In this document: positions 15,462-23,921 of the stretch, one piece after another
Position numbering within the stretch: position 1 is the first letter of the stretch
How the letters are laid out: every line of letters starts with the position of its first letter
From: Anaerolineae bacterium
Lineage (GTDB): Bacteria > Chloroflexota > Anaerolineae > B4-G1
Assembly (NCBI GenBank): GCA_030612585.1
Contig: JAUWNP010000032.1
Span: forward strand, 1-33,026
DNA: 33,026 nt
Direction of reading: 5' to 3'
Made by a program: the position numbers and the translations under genes
The notes under the pieces: model-generated
The model's database searches: none
What the model was told of the DNA's origin: nothing
Seen by the model: the letters and a program-made list of their open reading frames with translations, nothing else

Positions 15462-15477
15462 AAGCGAGGGCAAAACT

Positions 15478-16389
15478 GTGACTATCGAAAAAACGCGCTT
15501 AGAGGTAATAGATCGTAAAGGACTGGCTTTCGGTACAAGGTTCTTACACTCCCGACAACTTCGAAAGACGTTTCGTTCATTATTGCTTTACTCGTTAGCC
15601 GGGCTTATAGCATTGATCTGCCTGATTCCGATCTTGTGGATGGCAAAGACTTCGTTCGAGACACCACAATTCATCAGAAGTGCGCAGGTTCAATTTTGGC
15701 CCATCAAATTTACCCTTGAAAACTACCGAGATGTACTCACCAACCCCCATGCGATGATCTTGCGCGCCATGCTGAACAGCGTAGTCGTGGCTCTCATCGC
15801 CACGCTTCTAAATCTTGTGATCACAGTGTCGGCCGGCTACGCTATGTCTCGCTTCGAGTTCAAGGGAAAGCTCATCTTTGGCATATACCTTCTAATGGTC
15901 TATATGATTCCGCGCACCTTGATGCTGATTGGCATGTTTGTCATGTTGGCCAAGCTGGGGCTGATCAACAAGCTGATGGGGTTGGTGATCGTCTACGCCG
16001 CCACGGGTATAACGCTTTCTATCTGGTGGTTGAAGGGGTATTTTGACTCGATTCCAAGGGAGTTAGAAGAGCAGGCCATGATCGACGGTTGCAGCCGCGT
16101 GAGTACGCTACGGTGGATCATTATGCCATTGTCTATGCCTGCCATAGTCGCTGTAGGCTTGTTCCAATTTGTGGATTGCTGGAATGAATTCATGCTAGCC
16201 TTGACTATCATTCAATCACCCCAATTGCGGATGCTGCCTGTACAGATAGTTTTCTTTATGGGAATCCAGCGTGTCGAGTGGGGACCTGTGATGGCCTTTA
16301 GCATGATCGTCGCGATACCGGCCGTAATCCTCTTCTCATTTGCCCAACGCAACATGGTCAGTGGCCTGATGGCAGGGTTCAGCAAATAA
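15478..16389 (+). CDS. ABC sugar transporter permease 2 (MalG/UgpE type)
   Basis: A 303-aa membrane protein with a GTG start at 15478 and a weak ribosome-binding site, probably coupled to permease 1. Six membrane helices are visible, beginning LLYSLAGLIALICLIPILWM. The EAA motif is ELEEQAMIDGCSRVSTLRWI followed by IMPLSMP. The C-terminal NMVSGLMAGFSK is characteristic of MalG-like permeases. It pairs with permease 1. The operon continues after a 174-bp gap holding a hairpin and an inverted repeat. Confidence 0.94.
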   Translation: MTIEKTRLEVIDRKGLAFGTRFLHSRQLRKTFRSLLLYSLAGLIALICLIPILWMAKTSFETPQFIRSAQVQFWPIKFTLENYRDVLTNPHAMILRAMLNSVVVALIATLLNLVITVSAGYAMSRFEFKGKLIFGIYLLMVYMIPRTLMLIGMFVMLAKLGLINKLMGLVIVYAATGITLSIWWLKGYFDSIPRELEEQAMIDGCSRVSTLRWIIMPLSMPAIVAVGLFQFVDCWNEFMLALTIIQSPQLRMLPVQIVFFMGIQRVEWGPVMAFSMIVAIPAVILFSFAQRNMVSGLMAGFSK

Positions 16390-16417
16390 GTCAGGCGATA
16401 AATCCAATCTTGGTACT

Positions 16418-16446
16418 AGCCTACCGGCTTTCAGCGGGTAGCGGCT
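16418..16446. repeat. Imperfect hairpin after the permease genes
   Basis: CTACC (16421-16425) pairs with GGTAG (16437-16441), followed inward by a G-G mismatch and GC/GC, with a five-base loop. AGC and GCT extend it outward across a two-base bulge. No U-tract follows. It may stabilise the transporter mRNA or be a repeat remnant; either way it is weak evidence. Confidence 0.4.
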
Positions 16447-16514
16447 GGTTCTGCTTGTCTGATGGCATTGACCAAGAGTAACCACCCAGATGATCGGCCT
16501 TTGCGGGCTGTACA

Positions 16515-16529
16515 GACTAGACCCTAGTC
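16515..16529. promoter_or_regulatory. Small inverted repeat before the URO-D genes
   Basis: GACTAG (16515-16520), ACC, CTAGTC (16524-16529) is a perfect 6-3-6 inverted repeat 34 bases before the URO-D start. No convincing promoter surrounds it. It could be a protein-binding site or chance. Confidence 0.3.
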
Positions 16530-16563
16530 AAGTGGTTAAATAACACATTGGGAGGGTTTTGAA

Positions 16564-17727
16564 ATGACCACCGATTACACTCCACGCGAAAGGGTAATGT
16601 TGACTCTGAATCACAAGGAGCCGGATCGGGTTCCAATCGACTTTGGGTCAACCTATATGACGAGCATTACACTCCCCCCTTACCTGGCCCTTGAAGAGGC
16701 ACTGGGTATGTCTCCTGAGCCACCCCGCTTACACACGCCTCTGAGCAAGATTGTTTTACCGCGAGAGGAGATACTGGACCGATTTCGAGCGGACACCCGT
16801 GGAATCCCCAGACCTGATGCACCCGCCACTTGGCGGAACCAAACCCAGGCTGACGGAACGATCTTGGACGAGTTCGGCGTGATCTGGAAGCAGCCTTCGG
16901 GCCACAACCACTATGATTTTTTTAGAGGACCGTTTGAAGGTCATCCCACATTGAGTGACCTACGGGCCTTTCGGTGGCCCGATGACCCAGATGAACCCAG
17001 GCGATTTGCAGGCTACGAGGAGATGGCGCGACGCTTGTATGAAGAAACCGATTATGCTATCATAGCCGCTATACCCGGCGGGTTTGTCACCTGGTCGCAG
17101 TTCTTGCGTGGGTTCGAATGTTGGTTTATGGACCTGGCTGCCGACCCCAAATTCGCTGAGGCTCTCATGGATCAAGTGCTGGATTTCCTTTTGGCCCTGG
17201 CTGGCAAGTTGTTGGAAAAAGTTGGTCCATACATTCAGATCATCACTTTTGGCGACGACCTGGCTATGCAGAATGGGCTTATGATGTCAATGCCAATGTT
17301 TCGTAAATTGATCAAGCCGCGACTAGGCCGAGTGTTCGATTTCCTCCATTCGCAATGTGATGCTAAAATATGGTTTCATACAGATGGTGCGATTATGCCC
17401 ATCATTCCAGACTTGATTGATCTGGGCATCGATATTCTGAACCCAATCCAGGTCACCGCAAAGGGAATGGATGATACCCGGCGGCTCAAAACCGAGTTTG
17501 GGGATGACCTGGTGTTCTGGGGGGGCATAGATACCCAGCATCTGTTGCCTTTTGGTACGCCTGATGAGGTTCGATCTGACGTGCGCCGTCGCATTCTGGA
17601 TATGGCCAAAGGTGGGGGATACGTGTTAAATTCAGTTCATAATATTCAGGGCGATGTAAGCCCAGAAAATATCATCGCCATGTTTGATGAGGCGTATACT
17701 TTCGGGACCTACCCGCTACCTGATTGA
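16564..17727 (+). CDS. URO-D family protein 1 (methyltransferase-like, zinc ligands missing)
   Basis: The 387-aa protein has the URO-D fold shared by uroporphyrinogen decarboxylase and the MtaA/MtbA/CmuA methyltransferases: the start TPRERVMLTLNHKEPDRVP is typical, as are FWGGIDTQHLLPFGTPDEV and the closing GGGYVLNSVHNIQGDVSPEN. Methyltransferase members bind zinc with an HxC motif and a later Cys. Here the first site reads HTDG (residues 272-275) and the later position is Asn/Ser (356-357), so the zinc site appears lost. It lacks porphyrin-pathway context, so true heme synthesis is unlikely. It may be a non-zinc enzyme or a partner of the next protein, 43 bp downstream. GGAGGG at 16551-16556 supports the start. 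Confidence 0.85.
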   Translation: MTTDYTPRERVMLTLNHKEPDRVPIDFGSTYMTSITLPPYLALEEALGMSPEPPRLHTPLSKIVLPREEILDRFRADTRGIPRPDAPATWRNQTQADGTILDEFGVIWKQPSGHNHYDFFRGPFEGHPTLSDLRAFRWPDDPDEPRRFAGYEEMARRLYEETDYAIIAAIPGGFVTWSQFLRGFECWFMDLAADPKFAEALMDQVLDFLLALAGKLLEKVGPYIQIITFGDDLAMQNGLMMSMPMFRKLIKPRLGRVFDFLHSQCDAKIWFHTDGAIMPIIPDLIDLGIDILNPIQVTAKGMDDTRRLKTEFGDDLVFWGGIDTQHLLPFGTPDEVRSDVRRRILDMAKGGGYVLNSVHNIQGDVSPENIIAMFDEAYTFGTYPLPD

Positions 17728-17770
17728 AACACTGAAACCGATCGGGAGCAAAGTAAAAGGAGAATGCGTT

Positions 17771-18805
17771 ATGAGCCTCACCCCGAGGGATCGAGTATGC
17801 GCTCAGATCCAACATCAGGAAACTGACCCTATTCCTTATACCCTCAGATTTGATGGCGATGTCGCCGAGCAGTTGGATATTTATTATGGCAGCGATGCCT
17901 GGCGAGGTTTGCTTGACGATGCCATCCGGCGCTTACCTGACCCTGAACTGGGGATTTACGATCAGGGTGAGCCGTATTATACTGATCTGTATGGCAGTGT
18001 GTGGCAGGTGGACCACCGACCTTTCCACCTGGTCGAGCTGGTGCTAAAGACCGCTTCCCTGGATGGATTCACACTTCCCGATATGGACGCCATTTTCGAG
18101 CCAGGGTGGGATAAAAAAGTACTGCAGGCCATCGAGGAACAAAAAGATCGCTTTTTGGTTATCTGTCTCGGCCCTGGTCTGTTTGAGCGTTCCTGGTCTC
18201 TGCGTGGCTTTGAAAATGTGCTGATGGATACCGTGGTCAATCCTGATTTTTACGAGGACTTGATCGAGCGCTTGACCGATCACCAAATGGAGATCATTGA
18301 GCGATTGCTGGAACTACCCGTAGATGGGATTCTCTTTTCTGACGATTGGGGCTACCAGCAGGGTATATTGATCGGGGCCAAACGGTGGCGGAAAATCTTC
18401 AAGCCCCGCTTGGCACGCTTGTACCAACGTGTTCATGAAGCAAACAAGTACGTGCTCACTCACTGCTGCGGCAGCATCGAAGAGATCCTGCCGGACGTGA
18501 TTGAAATCGGTCTCGATGTATATCAAAGTGTACAGCCCGAAGCCAAGGACAATAATCCCTACGAGTTGAAACGTAAATACGGTGACAAGATCACCTTCTG
18601 GGGCGGGCTGGGTTCGCAGTCCACTATCCCCTTTGGTACGCCGGATGAGATCAGGGCCGAAGTGGACAGGCTGTGCCGGGAGATGGGACGGGGCGGCGGC
18701 TATATCCTGTGCCCAGCCAAACCCCTTCAGCCCGGAACCTCGATGGAGAATGCTGCTGCCGTGGTGGAGGCTTTTCTAAAACAAGCTCAAGTGACATTTC
18801 CGTAA
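17771..18805 (+). CDS. URO-D family protein 2 (zinc methyltransferase-like)
   Basis: The ATG at 17771 with AAAAGGAG just upstream gives 344 aa; the frame open from 17684 overlaps the previous gene and is not used. The fold matches its neighbour (TPRDRVCAQIQHQETDPIP at the start), but here the zinc motif HCC is intact (His231, Cys232, Cys233), and Cys314 in GGGYILCPAKP lies where MtaA-type enzymes place their third ligand. This suggests a working methyl transfer to or from a corrinoid protein or thiol. The obvious corrinoid partner is encoded at 8128. The methyl donor or acceptor is unknown; a methylated sugar is an inference only. Confidence 0.87.
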   Translation: MSLTPRDRVCAQIQHQETDPIPYTLRFDGDVAEQLDIYYGSDAWRGLLDDAIRRLPDPELGIYDQGEPYYTDLYGSVWQVDHRPFHLVELVLKTASLDGFTLPDMDAIFEPGWDKKVLQAIEEQKDRFLVICLGPGLFERSWSLRGFENVLMDTVVNPDFYEDLIERLTDHQMEIIERLLELPVDGILFSDDWGYQQGILIGAKRWRKIFKPRLARLYQRVHEANKYVLTHCCGSIEEILPDVIEIGLDVYQSVQPEAKDNNPYELKRKYGDKITFWGGLGSQSTIPFGTPDEIRAEVDRLCREMGRGGGYILCPAKPLQPGTSMENAAAVVEAFLKQAQVTFP

Positions 18806-18826
18806 AATAGCAGAAGGAGTCAAATT

Positions 18827-19876
18827 ATGCCGTTAGAATTGGTGGTCGAATCACCAAAGAAAATCGCTTTCATAGACTACAAGGACAGAGACCCGGTTGG
18901 CAACGAAATCCTAGTACAAACTACAGTCAGTGGTATCAAGCACGGTACGGAGGTCAATTATTACCGTGGGGTCGTGCCTTTTGCCGATCAAGTTTGGGAC
19001 CCGGCACTTCGCCTGTTCAGACCCCTCCGCGGCGATGAGAAGACTGAACCTTTCTTCCCGCACAAGATGGGATCGTGGGCCGTGGGGGTAGTCACCAAGG
19101 TGGGGCCTGACGTTCGCACGTTCAAGCCGAGCGATCGCGTCCACGGGGGATGGAAGCATCGCCAGACCGTGATCGTGGCGGAGGACAAAGTGTACTCTGT
19201 CAGCGATCAGGTGGACGACGAAACGATGGTGTTTTCTGATCCGGCACTCTTTGCCCTGGCTGGTGTACACGACGCAGCCATCAAACTGGGGGATCGGGTG
19301 GCTGTCTTTGGACTTGGCGCTATTGGTATGCTGGCCTTACAGATGGCGCGCTTGAGTGGGGCCAGACAAGTTTTTGCCGTTGACACCATTCCAGGGCGTC
19401 TCGAACTGGCCAAGAAATTGGGTGCTGATAGGGTAGTAAACCCGGCAGAAAGTGATGTAGGGCTGACCATCAAGGAGGCCAGCGGCGGGGCAGGTGCCGA
19501 CGTGGCGATCGAGATATCGGGCGTATACACTGCGTTGCAGCAGGCCATTCGATGCGTGCACAGAGAAGGGCTGGTGGTGACCGTCAGCTTTTATGGGGAC
19601 AAGAAGGGACGCGTCGATCTGTCGAGTGAATGGCATCACAATCGAGTGACGCTCCGCTCCAGTATGCCGGTTTGGGATTGCTCGCATCGTTGCTATCCGA
19701 TGTGGGAACTGTCTCGGATTGAGCAGGAGGCGATCCGTTTGCTGGAGGAGAAAAAGCTTCAGGTCGAGCCGTTGATCGGTGCGCGGATCCCCTTCGAGCG
19801 AGCGGCCGAGGCTTACGCCATGATCGACGAATCACCGGACGACAAGGTCAAGATTCTTCTGACCTATGGCCAATAG
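18827..19876 (+). CDS. Medium-chain dehydrogenase lacking zinc ligands
   Basis: A 349-aa medium-chain dehydrogenase/reductase with a clear NAD(P) motif GLGAIG (162-167). Where zinc enzymes have a CGxCG(S/T)D site, this one reads SGIKHGTE (35-42), and the structural zinc cysteines are absent as well. A zinc-free reaction, or different ligands such as His39 and Glu42, must be considered. The gene starts at ATG 18827 with AAGGAG at 18814-18819, 21 bp after URO-D 2 and 14 bp before the next Gfo/Idh/MocA gene. It likely acts on the same metabolite as these two neighbours. Confidence 0.85.
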   Translation: MPLELVVESPKKIAFIDYKDRDPVGNEILVQTTVSGIKHGTEVNYYRGVVPFADQVWDPALRLFRPLRGDEKTEPFFPHKMGSWAVGVVTKVGPDVRTFKPSDRVHGGWKHRQTVIVAEDKVYSVSDQVDDETMVFSDPALFALAGVHDAAIKLGDRVAVFGLGAIGMLALQMARLSGARQVFAVDTIPGRLELAKKLGADRVVNPAESDVGLTIKEASGGAGADVAIEISGVYTALQQAIRCVHREGLVVTVSFYGDKKGRVDLSSEWHHNRVTLRSSMPVWDCSHRCYPMWELSRIEQEAIRLLEEKKLQVEPLIGARIPFERAAEAYAMIDESPDDKVKILLTYGQ

Positions 19877-19890
19877 AGGAGGTAGCAGCT

Positions 19891-20898
19891 ATGAAAGCCT
19901 TACGAACCGCTATCATTGGTTGTGGACATTTCGCCCGGCGACACGCCGAGCGTCTAGCCGCATTGAAAGATGATGTACAGTTAGTCGGTTTTTGTGATAC
20001 AGTGATCGAGAACGCCACAGCTTACAACCACGAGTTCGGCCAGGGCAAGGGACAGGTGTATGCGGGCTGCGAGCAAATGTTCGACGAGCTTGACCTGGAC
20101 GTGGTATACATCTGTCTTCCTCCCTACGCGCACAGCAATGAAGTAGCGCTCGCTTGTCAGCACGGCGTTCATTTCTTGATCGAAAAGCCCATCGCCTTGA
20201 CGATGGATCTGGCTCAGGCGATGGCCGAGCAAGTCAAAGCCAGTGGCGTCAAAAGCCAAGCAGGATTTATGTATCGCTACGGAGATGCCGTGTTGTGGTT
20301 CAAGCGCTATATGCAGGATGCACAAACCGGAGGACGAGCGTTTATATCCGCTCGATATGCGTGTAACTCACTCCATAGCTGGTGGTGGCGGGATCGAACC
20401 AAGAGCGGCGGCCAGTTGGTGGAGCAGGTGATCCATCTCTTTGACCTGGCCCGTTTCTTCCTCGGTGAGCCGGTGCGCGTCTACTCGATGCAGGACAACC
20501 TGTTCCACCGGGACGTGGAGGATTATACCGTCGAGGATGCCAGCGGAACCGTGATCCGCTTTGAATCCGGTGGCATCGCCGTACTGGCTGCGACGAATGG
20601 AGCGATCCCAAAGCGCTGGGATTACGATATGCGAGTGATCCTGCCGGACCTCACGGCCGACTTTGAGGACGCCAATCACGCGCTGTTTCACCATACCCGC
20701 CAGGAGTGGGTGGCGACGACGTCCATCGCGACTGAAAAGGATATGTGCCTAGCGGAGACGTTGGATCTATTAGCGGCGATCCGTGAGAACCGCCCCACTG
20801 CGGTGCCGATTGAGGAGGGCGTTCGCTCGCTTCGTCTCGTATTGGCCGCCGCTCAATCTGCCGAGCAGGACACCCCTGTTGACATTTCTCTCATATAG
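19891..20898 (+). CDS. Gfo/Idh/MocA family oxidoreductase 2
   Basis: The 335-aa protein has the Rossmann motif GCGHFA (10-15) and the catalytic EKPIAL (98-103), followed by the mixed-sheet substrate domain. Unlike the paralogue at 3330 it keeps the normal Glu-Lys-Pro. AGAGGAGG at 19875-19882 supports the ATG at 19891. Together with the dehydrogenase in front it could carry out successive oxidation and reduction on a sugar ring. The substrate is not deducible. Confidence 0.92.
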   Translation: MKALRTAIIGCGHFARRHAERLAALKDDVQLVGFCDTVIENATAYNHEFGQGKGQVYAGCEQMFDELDLDVVYICLPPYAHSNEVALACQHGVHFLIEKPIALTMDLAQAMAEQVKASGVKSQAGFMYRYGDAVLWFKRYMQDAQTGGRAFISARYACNSLHSWWWRDRTKSGGQLVEQVIHLFDLARFFLGEPVRVYSMQDNLFHRDVEDYTVEDASGTVIRFESGGIAVLAATNGAIPKRWDYDMRVILPDLTADFEDANHALFHHTRQEWVATTSIATEKDMCLAETLDLLAAIRENRPTAVPIEEGVRSLRLVLAAAQSAEQDTPVDISLI

Positions 20899-20906
20899 GT
20901 CTAAAA

Positions 20907-21009
20907 GGTATCTTCTCAATATCTTGGGGGAACGCGACCATCTTGGTCGCTAGATGCCAGCAAGGTGCTGGCGTTCCTCCACCTCACCCCCATTTATTGA
21001 AAAGATACC
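20907..21009. mobile_element. MITE-like element E3 (103 bp, 6-bp target duplication)
   Basis: CTAAAA is duplicated at 20901-20906 and 21010-21015, directly outside the element. The 15-bp ends GGTATCTTCTCAATA (20907-20921) and TATTGAAAAGATACC (20995-21009) are inverted with a single mismatch. Inside are two perfect hairpins, GCGACCA/TGGTCGC (20934-20950) and GCCAGCA/TGCTGGC (20956-20972), enclosed by GGGGGAAC (20926-20933) pairing with GTTCCTCC (20973-20980), so the RNA or DNA could form a four-way junction. No protein is encoded. Confidence 0.82.
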
Positions 21010-21063
21010 CTAAAAGCTGGCCTTTTCTCATCAAATTCAGATAGTAGGAGGTATAAGGCTCAC

Positions 21064-23898
21064 ATGTCGTCTGCTGAAAGCGCGAGATCTCGGCTGGCTC
21101 TCTCCGGCTTGTGGCAACTAGCATTTGATCCAAGTGGAGATGGAATCCGCAGTGATTGGATGGCGGGAAATTGGCCAGAAGATAAGTCGGAGTGGATAAA
21201 AGTCCCCGGTATATGGAACATCACCTATCCCGATGCAGAGGGAGTTGGTTTCTACCGGAAGGTGTTCACTGTGCCTTCAGACTGGCAAGGAAAGGTGTTA
21301 CAATTGCATTTCGGTGGCGCTAGCTATCGGACCGAGGTCTGGCTCAACGGAATCTACGTTGGCAGCCACGAGGGCGCGTACACGCCCTTCAGTTTCGACG
21401 TGACGTCACTGGTGCGGACCGGCTCGGAGAACCAACTCGTCGTGCGCGTAGCCTCTTTATCCAAGACCCAAGATGTAGATGGTATGGTCCTGATAAAGTC
21501 ACCGGCCTCCAAGCAGAGTTGGTATTATACCCACGGCGGTTTGTGGGGCGAGGTCTATCTGCAAGCCCTTCCTCGTCTCTACTGCCAGTCCGTGACCGTT
21601 GAGCCTAATCTCGATCGGGAGATGGTATTGGTTGAGGTGGCCGTAGGTAACGGTTACGTCGAGAGTCGTCCCGTGGATTTACATCTTCAAATCTCCAGAC
21701 CGGGCGGCACTTTGGCTGCCGAAGAACGATCTCGTGTCGTTGCGCCACCAGGCGTATCTCGCCTTGCTTATCATATTCCTTTGCCTCGCCCTTTGCCCTG
21801 GAGTTGTGAAACCCCGAATTTGTATCAATTGCAGGTTGGCATCGGCGAGAGTGGGGGGAAAGTTGATTGCCAAGTCATCCCATTTGGCATGCGCGAATTC
21901 ACCGTGGACAATGGTCAGTTCTTTCTCAATGGAGAACCCATCTTTCTGCGCGGCCTGTTGCTTCAGCCGAACTATCCCGTCACCGTGGTGGCACCACCAG
22001 ATCGTGAGATGATGGTCCGCGAGATCACGTTAGCCAAAGAGGGAGGCTTTAATCTGATCCGGGCGCACATTCGCCCGACACCACCGGGTTATCTGGATTT
22101 GACTGACCAGATGGGGATGCTGGTCTATGCCGAAAGCAGCCTGGCCTGGATCAGGGACAGTCCTCGCTTGCTGGATCATGGACGACGCGAGATTCAGGCG
22201 ATGATTGAGCGCGATCGCAACCACCCTTCGGTGGTGTTCTGGGGAATCAACAACGAGAACCGGGCGGCCAACGCTCTCAACAGAGACGCTTTGATCCGCT
22301 TCGTGCGTGCGCTGGACCCGACCCGCGTGATCATTGATAATTCCGGCGGGTCCATGGCGATCGATCAGGATTTCGGTTGGGTGGATCGAGCCACGGCCGT
22401 CCCCAGCAGGAGCACCCAACGGCAGGCCATACAGGATATGCACATCTACGTAGGAGCACCCATCACAGCACCCGTGTACGAGTGGATGCGGACGCTTGGG
22501 ATCAGCGATTTGCCGCTCGACATATCCGCGCACGATTTCGGCTCGCAAGCCATACTTGAGGAGTGGAACCGCGAGCTGCGTTCCTATCGCGGCCAGATAT
22601 TCGTATCCGAGTTGGGTTGTGGGGGGATGGCAGACCTTGACAAGGTCGTGGCGGGTTTCGGCGACCAGAGTCACCTGCGTGATGCGCAAGAAATGAAGGT
22701 ATTCCGTGATAGCCTGCACGAGGGTTTTGAAACGCGTGGCCTGGACCGTATCTTTGACTCGGTGCATTCTCTGATTCAAGCCACACAGGCCGCACAGTCC
22801 GCGGGTCTCACGCGTCAGATCGAAGCGCTGATGGTCAATCCTCGCGTATCGGGCTATATCGTTACCCAGCTTAACGACGTCGCCTGGGAATTCCACGCCG
22901 GGATTCTGGATCACTGGCGCGATCCCAAGCCTGTTTACGACGCCCTCAAGCGACTTAACCAGCCTCACTGTCTCGTCTTGAAAGCCGCAACCTCCGTTGT
23001 AACTTGCGGGGACTCTGTCGATGTGACACTAACTCTGGTCAACCAGAACACATTGCCGGGCGGAGGGCAAATCCACGTCACAGTGACCGGCCCAGCAGGG
23101 AACGAGATTGAGACGGATTTGCGACCAGCACCCCTGAGCGCTGGAATCGCAGAGCTGGGCGCCGTATCCATCGATACGGGAGAGACAGCAGGCAAGTACA
23201 AGTTACAGGCTCGGTTGATCTGGGGTGAGGATACACTGGCGGAATCGTCGGAAGTGATCCTGAGCTTGCCAGCAGTTGATCCGACAGATGTTGCTGCGAA
23301 CGTCATCTTATGGGGAGAAGGTAAACCAGGCCACGCCGAGGACAGCCCGAATCTACACGTCGAGGGGACAGACAGCGCGTCCGTGTTGCTGGTCGCCAAT
23401 CCCGCTTCCCTGATGGAAAATGAATGGCAGCGTCTGCTGGACGCGGTCGAAGCAGGTCGCGTGGCCATCATCGGGCCGTTGAGCAAGCGGGCAGAGATCG
23501 CGCTGCGCCTTTTGAACGAGCGCGGGCTGCCCGTCCAATTGCACCTCGGCATTGGCAATTGGATGGGCTGTTACCACTGGGCCCCGGACGCAGACCTCTT
23601 CGCGGGCCTGCCCGCCGGGGGTCTGGCGGGCGAATTCTACGCTGACGTGTTGCCCTGGTACGTCACGTCTGAAATGGGCGGTGATGTCCTCGCTGGTTCG
23701 TTGCGCAACACCCAGACCCGCAAAGAGCCCGCCGCTATGCTCTGGTACAGTGATGTCGAGGTCGTCCGCCTGGGGAAGGGAGCGCTCATTTTCTGTCAGT
23801 ACCGCATCTTTGAACGGGCAAACGCCAACCCCCTGGCTGCCCGGTTAGTATGCAACCTGGTTCGCCTTGCCCAGGGCTACTTTGAGGGCCTGGGATAG
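21064..23898 (+). CDS. Glycoside hydrolase family 2 enzyme (beta-galactosidase/glucuronidase type)
   Basis: The 944-aa protein shows the GH2 order: a jelly-roll sugar-binding domain (about 1-170, with GVGFYRKVFTVP and EVWLNGIYVGSHEG), an immunoglobulin-like domain (about 175-280), and a TIM barrel (about 282-640) with FFLNGEPIFLRG. The acid/base Glu398 lies in WGINNEN and the probable nucleophile Glu516 in VSELG. A long C-terminal part (about 650-944) adds a beta-sandwich and an alpha/beta region resembling the amidotransferase-like domain found on some glycosidases. No signal peptide is seen, so it is cytoplasmic. It would release a beta-linked sugar. AGGAGG is upstream of the ATG at 21064. 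Confidence 0.9.
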   Translation: MSSAESARSRLALSGLWQLAFDPSGDGIRSDWMAGNWPEDKSEWIKVPGIWNITYPDAEGVGFYRKVFTVPSDWQGKVLQLHFGGASYRTEVWLNGIYVGSHEGAYTPFSFDVTSLVRTGSENQLVVRVASLSKTQDVDGMVLIKSPASKQSWYYTHGGLWGEVYLQALPRLYCQSVTVEPNLDREMVLVEVAVGNGYVESRPVDLHLQISRPGGTLAAEERSRVVAPPGVSRLAYHIPLPRPLPWSCETPNLYQLQVGIGESGGKVDCQVIPFGMREFTVDNGQFFLNGEPIFLRGLLLQPNYPVTVVAPPDREMMVREITLAKEGGFNLIRAHIRPTPPGYLDLTDQMGMLVYAESSLAWIRDSPRLLDHGRREIQAMIERDRNHPSVVFWGINNENRAANALNRDALIRFVRALDPTRVIIDNSGGSMAIDQDFGWVDRATAVPSRSTQRQAIQDMHIYVGAPITAPVYEWMRTLGISDLPLDISAHDFGSQAILEEWNRELRSYRGQIFVSELGCGGMADLDKVVAGFGDQSHLRDAQEMKVFRDSLHEGFETRGLDRIFDSVHSLIQATQAAQSAGLTRQIEALMVNPRVSGYIVTQLNDVAWEFHAGILDHWRDPKPVYDALKRLNQPHCLVLKAATSVVTCGDSVDVTLTLVNQNTLPGGGQIHVTVTGPAGNEIETDLRPAPLSAGIAELGAVSIDTGETAGKYKLQARLIWGEDTLAESSEVILSLPAVDPTDVAANVILWGEGKPGHAEDSPNLHVEGTDSASVLLVANPASLMENEWQRLLDAVEAGRVAIIGPLSKRAEIALRLLNERGLPVQLHLGIGNWMGCYHWAPDADLFAGLPAGGLAGEFYADVLPWYVTSEMGGDVLAGSLRNTQTRKEPAAMLWYSDVEVVRLGKGALIFCQYRIFERANANPLAARLVCNLVRLAQGYFEGLG

Positions 23899-23921
23899 TG
23901 ACTGTTCACGTTTTGTCATAG

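Noticed and set aside
16564..18805. True uroporphyrinogen decarboxylases (hemE)
   Set aside because: No other heme genes are nearby, the two paralogues lie in a sugar operon, and protein 2 has methyltransferase-type zinc ligands.
22030..22968. Minus-strand frame of 312 codons inside the GH2 gene
   Set aside because: The GH2 frame carries both catalytic motifs; the antisense frame is His/Arg/Val-rich and motif-free.
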